64,000 bases of DNA from an uncultured Oscillospiraceae bacterium (lineage in GTDB: Bacteria > Bacillota > Clostridia > Oscillospirales > Acutalibacteraceae): positions 1 to 64,000 of the forward strand of contig CAUDCW010000005.1 of NCBI GenBank assembly GCA_958448165.1, in the 5' to 3' direction. Each line of letters opens with the position of its first letter. Position 1 is the first letter of the stretch. The translations under genes and the position numbers were made by a program. Under the pieces are notes generated by a model, which was given only the letters and a program-made list of their open reading frames with translations, did not search any database and was not told where the DNA came from. Positions 61,636 through 64,000 of this stretch are shown piece after piece.

Positions 61636-63333
61636 TTATTCAAGTTCTATTCCGTTATCATCCGCAGTGATACTATTCTCTGTTTCCGTTCCGTCTGTAA
61701 CGTCTGTTCCGTTTTGAATACCGTTGTTTTCACTGTCGCCTGAAGTTGTGGGATCATCGCCCATACTTTCGGAGCTTTCGTTGTTATTATTTTGATTTGT
61801 GATTTCTTTTTTCTTCCTATAAACACAGTATATAACAACAACTGCAATAACGGCGACAATTGAAGCAATTATTATAATTATCGTTATCCACGAGCCGTTC
61901 TCTGCACCGTTTTGAGTGATCTGTGCGGACTCCGGTGTATTCCGGTTGCTGTTATTTGCTGAAATAGTGTCACTGCTGTCTGCCTGACTGCTGTTATTTG
62001 CAGCGGTAGCAGAAGTAGAATTATCCGTCGGTTTTTCAGTAGCTTTTATGCTCGCTCCGTTTGCTCCTCCGACTGATGAAGTGTGAGATGAGGAACTGCT
62101 GTTTGAAGCAGTTACAACAGTATTAACACTATGTTCGGAATTTGAATTAACGGAAGATGAATTGTGATTGTGAGCGGAAGACGATGACCCTGTGTCTGAA
62201 TTTGAAGAAACCGGTATTGTCGGCTGTTCTTTATTGCTTGTAGGAGTATAGGTTTGCATAGTAACGCCGTCGGTAAAATCAAAGAGCCGTGAACCGCCGC
62301 TGTAAAATCTGTCGAGTGCCGAAACTGCGCCGAGCGCCTGTTCGCTTGCAAGCGGGTCTGACGAATTGCCTTTTTCGTGTGCAAATCCGCCGTCACTGCA
62401 CTTAAAGCTCATAAAAGCCTCAAGCAGACTGCGGTCTTTGATAAAGCGTGAATCATACTGCGGGTCAATGCCGAGCGAGCAAAGCGCTATTATAACCTGA
62501 CTGATACTCTCACTGTTAGATACGCCGTAGGAGCTGTATCCGCCGTCACTGAGCTGTTCGCCCGACAAAAACGACACAGCTTCATTAATAACCTGCCCTG
62601 CTGTTTTTGTGACGGTTCTGCCCTTTCTTTCATACTTTGGAACATAAGTGAACGAGGTTGAGCTGTTCTGATAAGGCGCAAGTGCATAAAGAGCCATTGC
62701 CGTTATATCAACGTCGGATTTTGAACCTGTTGCAAGAACAGAAAAGCCACCGTCCTTAAGCTGATATTTAAGAATTTCGGTAATTATTTCTTCACGGGTA
62801 TAACAGCTCCCGTCGGGAATCTGCGTGTTCAGGCTGTCGAGCGCAATAAGCCCCCACACCCAGCCGTTCATACCCTGGCGGCCGAGTGAAGCTGTGTTTT
62901 CACGGTTATATACTCCGTCGGCTATCAGATTTATTCCGCCGACATCATAAGGATTGCCCCCCGCCGATATCACGGCAAGAGCAATTTTGTGATAATCTGT
63001 CGCATAGGTTTCTGACAGCGTACCGTATTTGTTATATTTGTTTACAACATAGGTCGTTATTGCGTCAAGAAAGTTTTGGGGATAATCCTCAAATCCGAAC
63101 CTGCCCATATAGCAGGCGTACCATTCTCCGCCGCCGTTATCAGCGATATTCTGCATAAAATCGCCCGTGAACAGACAGTTTCCAGTCGCTTCTTTATTTT
63201 TCTTCCATTTGACAACATCGTTTGCGGTTGTTCTGAAATCGTACGATGAATAATCGGCAGCATCAGCCGCTGAAATGCAGAACGAAGAGATAAGTATTAT
63301 TAAAATCAATAGGCAGGAAGCCGCTTTTTTCAT
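61636..63333 (-). CDS. Secreted alpha/alpha-toroid (prenyltransferase-like) protein with C-terminal anchor
   Basis: 565 residues. Signal peptide (~1-26), then an alpha/alpha-barrel of squalene-cyclase/terpene-type repeats with recurrent DGGF/DGGY motifs (QLKDGGFSV ~193, SDGGYSSYG ~262, SDGGFAHEKG ~312), spanning ~40-355. A Ser/Asn/Thr-rich linker (~370-485) leads to one membrane helix (ITIIIIIASIVAVIAVVVIY ~495) and a charged tail. No catalytic Asp-rich motif for terpene chemistry is apparent. The same barrel fold forms the N-domain of intrinsic factor. With DUF4430 proteins and an ECF transporter, a cobalamin-binding role is likely. AGGAGG precedes ATG 63333. Confidence 0.85.
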   Translation of the reverse strand: MKKAASCLLILIILISSFCISAADAADYSSYDFRTTANDVVKWKKNKEATGNCLFTGDFMQNIADNGGGEWYACYMGRFGFEDYPQNFLDAITTYVVNKYNKYGTLSETYATDYHKIALAVISAGGNPYDVGGINLIADGVYNRENTASLGRQGMNGWVWGLIALDSLNTQIPDGSCYTREEIITEILKYQLKDGGFSVLATGSKSDVDITAMALYALAPYQNSSTSFTYVPKYERKGRTVTKTAGQVINEAVSFLSGEQLSDGGYSSYGVSNSESISQVIIALCSLGIDPQYDSRFIKDRSLLEAFMSFKCSDGGFAHEKGNSSDPLASEQALGAVSALDRFYSGGSRLFDFTDGVTMQTYTPTSNKEQPTIPVSSNSDTGSSSSAHNHNSSSVNSNSEHSVNTVVTASNSSSSSHTSSVGGANGASIKATEKPTDNSTSATAANNSSQADSSDTISANNSNRNTPESAQITQNGAENGSWITIIIIIASIVAVIAVVVIYCVYRKKKEITNQNNNNESSESMGDDPTTSGDSENNGIQNGTDVTDGTETENSITADDNGIELE

Positions 63334-63405
63334 TTTGTCCTCCTGTAATAATTATTCAGCAAAGGCGCAGCGACAACGCTACGCCTGAAATTATATTTAT
63401 AAGTT

Positions 63406-64000
63406 TTATGCCTGAGCAACGGCTTTTTTCTGCGCAAAGACTGCGTCAACAAGCGAAATTTCGCCATCGCTGTTACAATCGGCAATCAGGCTCTGAACGC
63501 TGTCAAGACCCGATACGGACAGAGCCGATTTCTGGATAAGGATAGCGTCAAGGATTGTAATTTTACCGTTTTTATCGACGTCACCGCTTTGCGGATTAAG
63601 TGCTTTAACAGTGTTATAGTCACCGAGCGTTGAGTCAACCTCAGTTCGTGCGGCAGGCAGATATGACGCTGTCTTTTTCATTTGCGATACGGCATTGTAA
63701 AGCGGTGAAGGCGATACAGCGTCAGACTCTGCAATAGCTCTTGTAAGCTCTGTTTTGTCTGCTGTCGGGTAAAAATCAGCGTGATATCCCCACTGCGGCA
63801 TACCCGAAATATTGGCTGTGCCTATATCAGCGCCGCAATCAAGCGAAAACTGCAGTCTGATAACATCGCCGTCATTGAGTGTTGTCTGTGACATACCCTT
63901 TGACATAGCTTCGCTTGTCGGCTGATTGACGGTGAAAAGCCAGCCCGAAAGTCCATATACATAATCATTTGCCGCCAAATCATCAGGCGTAGCGTCCTCG
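63406..64000 (-). CDS. DUF4430 protein with C-terminal dockerin (5' end outside window)
   Basis: At least 198 residues; the frame stays open to the window edge, so the N-terminus is missing. The visible start is the end of a DUF4430 domain (NDYVYGLSGWLFTVNQPTS, then DGDVIRLQFSLDCGADIG). A linker follows (to ~125), then a complete type I dockerin: SGDVDKNGKITILDAILIQKS and DCNSDGEISLVDAVFAQKKA. The dockerin would place a corrinoid-binding domain on a scaffoldin outside the cell. It is 72 bp upstream of the toroid gene on the same strand and probably in its operon. Confidence 0.85.
   Translation of the reverse strand, partial: EDATPDDLAANDYVYGLSGWLFTVNQPTSEAMSKGMSQTTLNDGDVIRLQFSLDCGADIGTANISGMPQWGYHADFYPTADKTELTRAIAESDAVSPSPLYNAVSQMKKTASYLPAARTEVDSTLGDYNTVKALNPQSGDVDKNGKITILDAILIQKSALSVSGLDSVQSLIADCNSDGEISLVDAVFAQKKAVAQA

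Overview
The window reads as chromosome of a Gram-positive gut or rumen clostridium of the Ruminococcaceae/Oscillospiraceae type. The evidence is type I dockerin modules in two secreted proteins (55.1-57.0 kb and the right edge) plus an orphan dockerin fragment at 35.7 kb, low-GC Firmicutes-style ribosome binding sites, an ECF vitamin transporter, a dlt-like operon and TnpV-type mobile debris. The species cannot be fixed from sequence alone. No rRNA, convincing tRNA or CRISPR array was seen.

Region 1 (1-5.45 kb) is a compact, translationally coupled cluster that looks like an unusual peptide natural-product locus. A perfect promoter drives a 67-residue Cys-rich peptide. A terminator/attenuator follows, then a RadC-like JAB metalloprotease, two E1/ThiF-like adenylating enzymes that each carry an N-terminal PqqD-like recognition domain, and a short UvrA-like double ABC ATPase. 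The peptide ends in Gly-Gly plus four residues, the arrangement expected if the JAB protein trims the tail and the E1 proteins activate the exposed glycine. This is the best candidate for an undescribed system.

Region 2 (5.45-27.9 kb) is an accessory island. It holds TnpV remnants, then a type I restriction-modification operon (HTH, hsdM, hsdS, hsdR) continuing without a break into a HEPN protein, an SF1 helicase and a PD-(D/E)XK-like/DUF2075 ATPase. A PLD-nuclease/P-loop ATPase fusion follows under its own promoter. After that come palindrome-bounded tandem repeats, a DUF4143 ATPase with paired operators, a broken IS21/serine-recombinase chimera, and a run of small genes, several with in-frame stops. 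A 24-bp promoter motif is shared between the PLD gene and the small-gene cluster.

Region 3 (28.1-37.4 kb) is backbone: a three-gene membrane sensor/kinase/response-regulator operon, a zinc-ribbon and TPM-domain operon containing interrupted genes, and radA. Region 4 (37.4-48.0 kb) is bracketed by two inverted copies of a roughly 178-bp MITE-like element. It contains a dlt-like operon with an added PLP decarboxylase, a MacA/MacB-like pair with no ATPase gene, a DUF6873 protein and a Xer-type recombinase. Region 5 (48.0-54.4 kb, minus strand) is murD, two M42 aminopeptidases, two acetyltransferases and a methionine gamma-lyase-family enzyme. Region 6 (54.6-64.0 kb, minus strand) has an orphan EIIA domain, a dockerin-bearing C39-like protease, an XRE regulator with an inverted-repeat operator, and an ECF transporter operon preceded by intrinsic-factor-like proteins (an alpha/alpha-toroid protein and two DUF4430 proteins, one with a dockerin). 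The last gene runs off the right edge.
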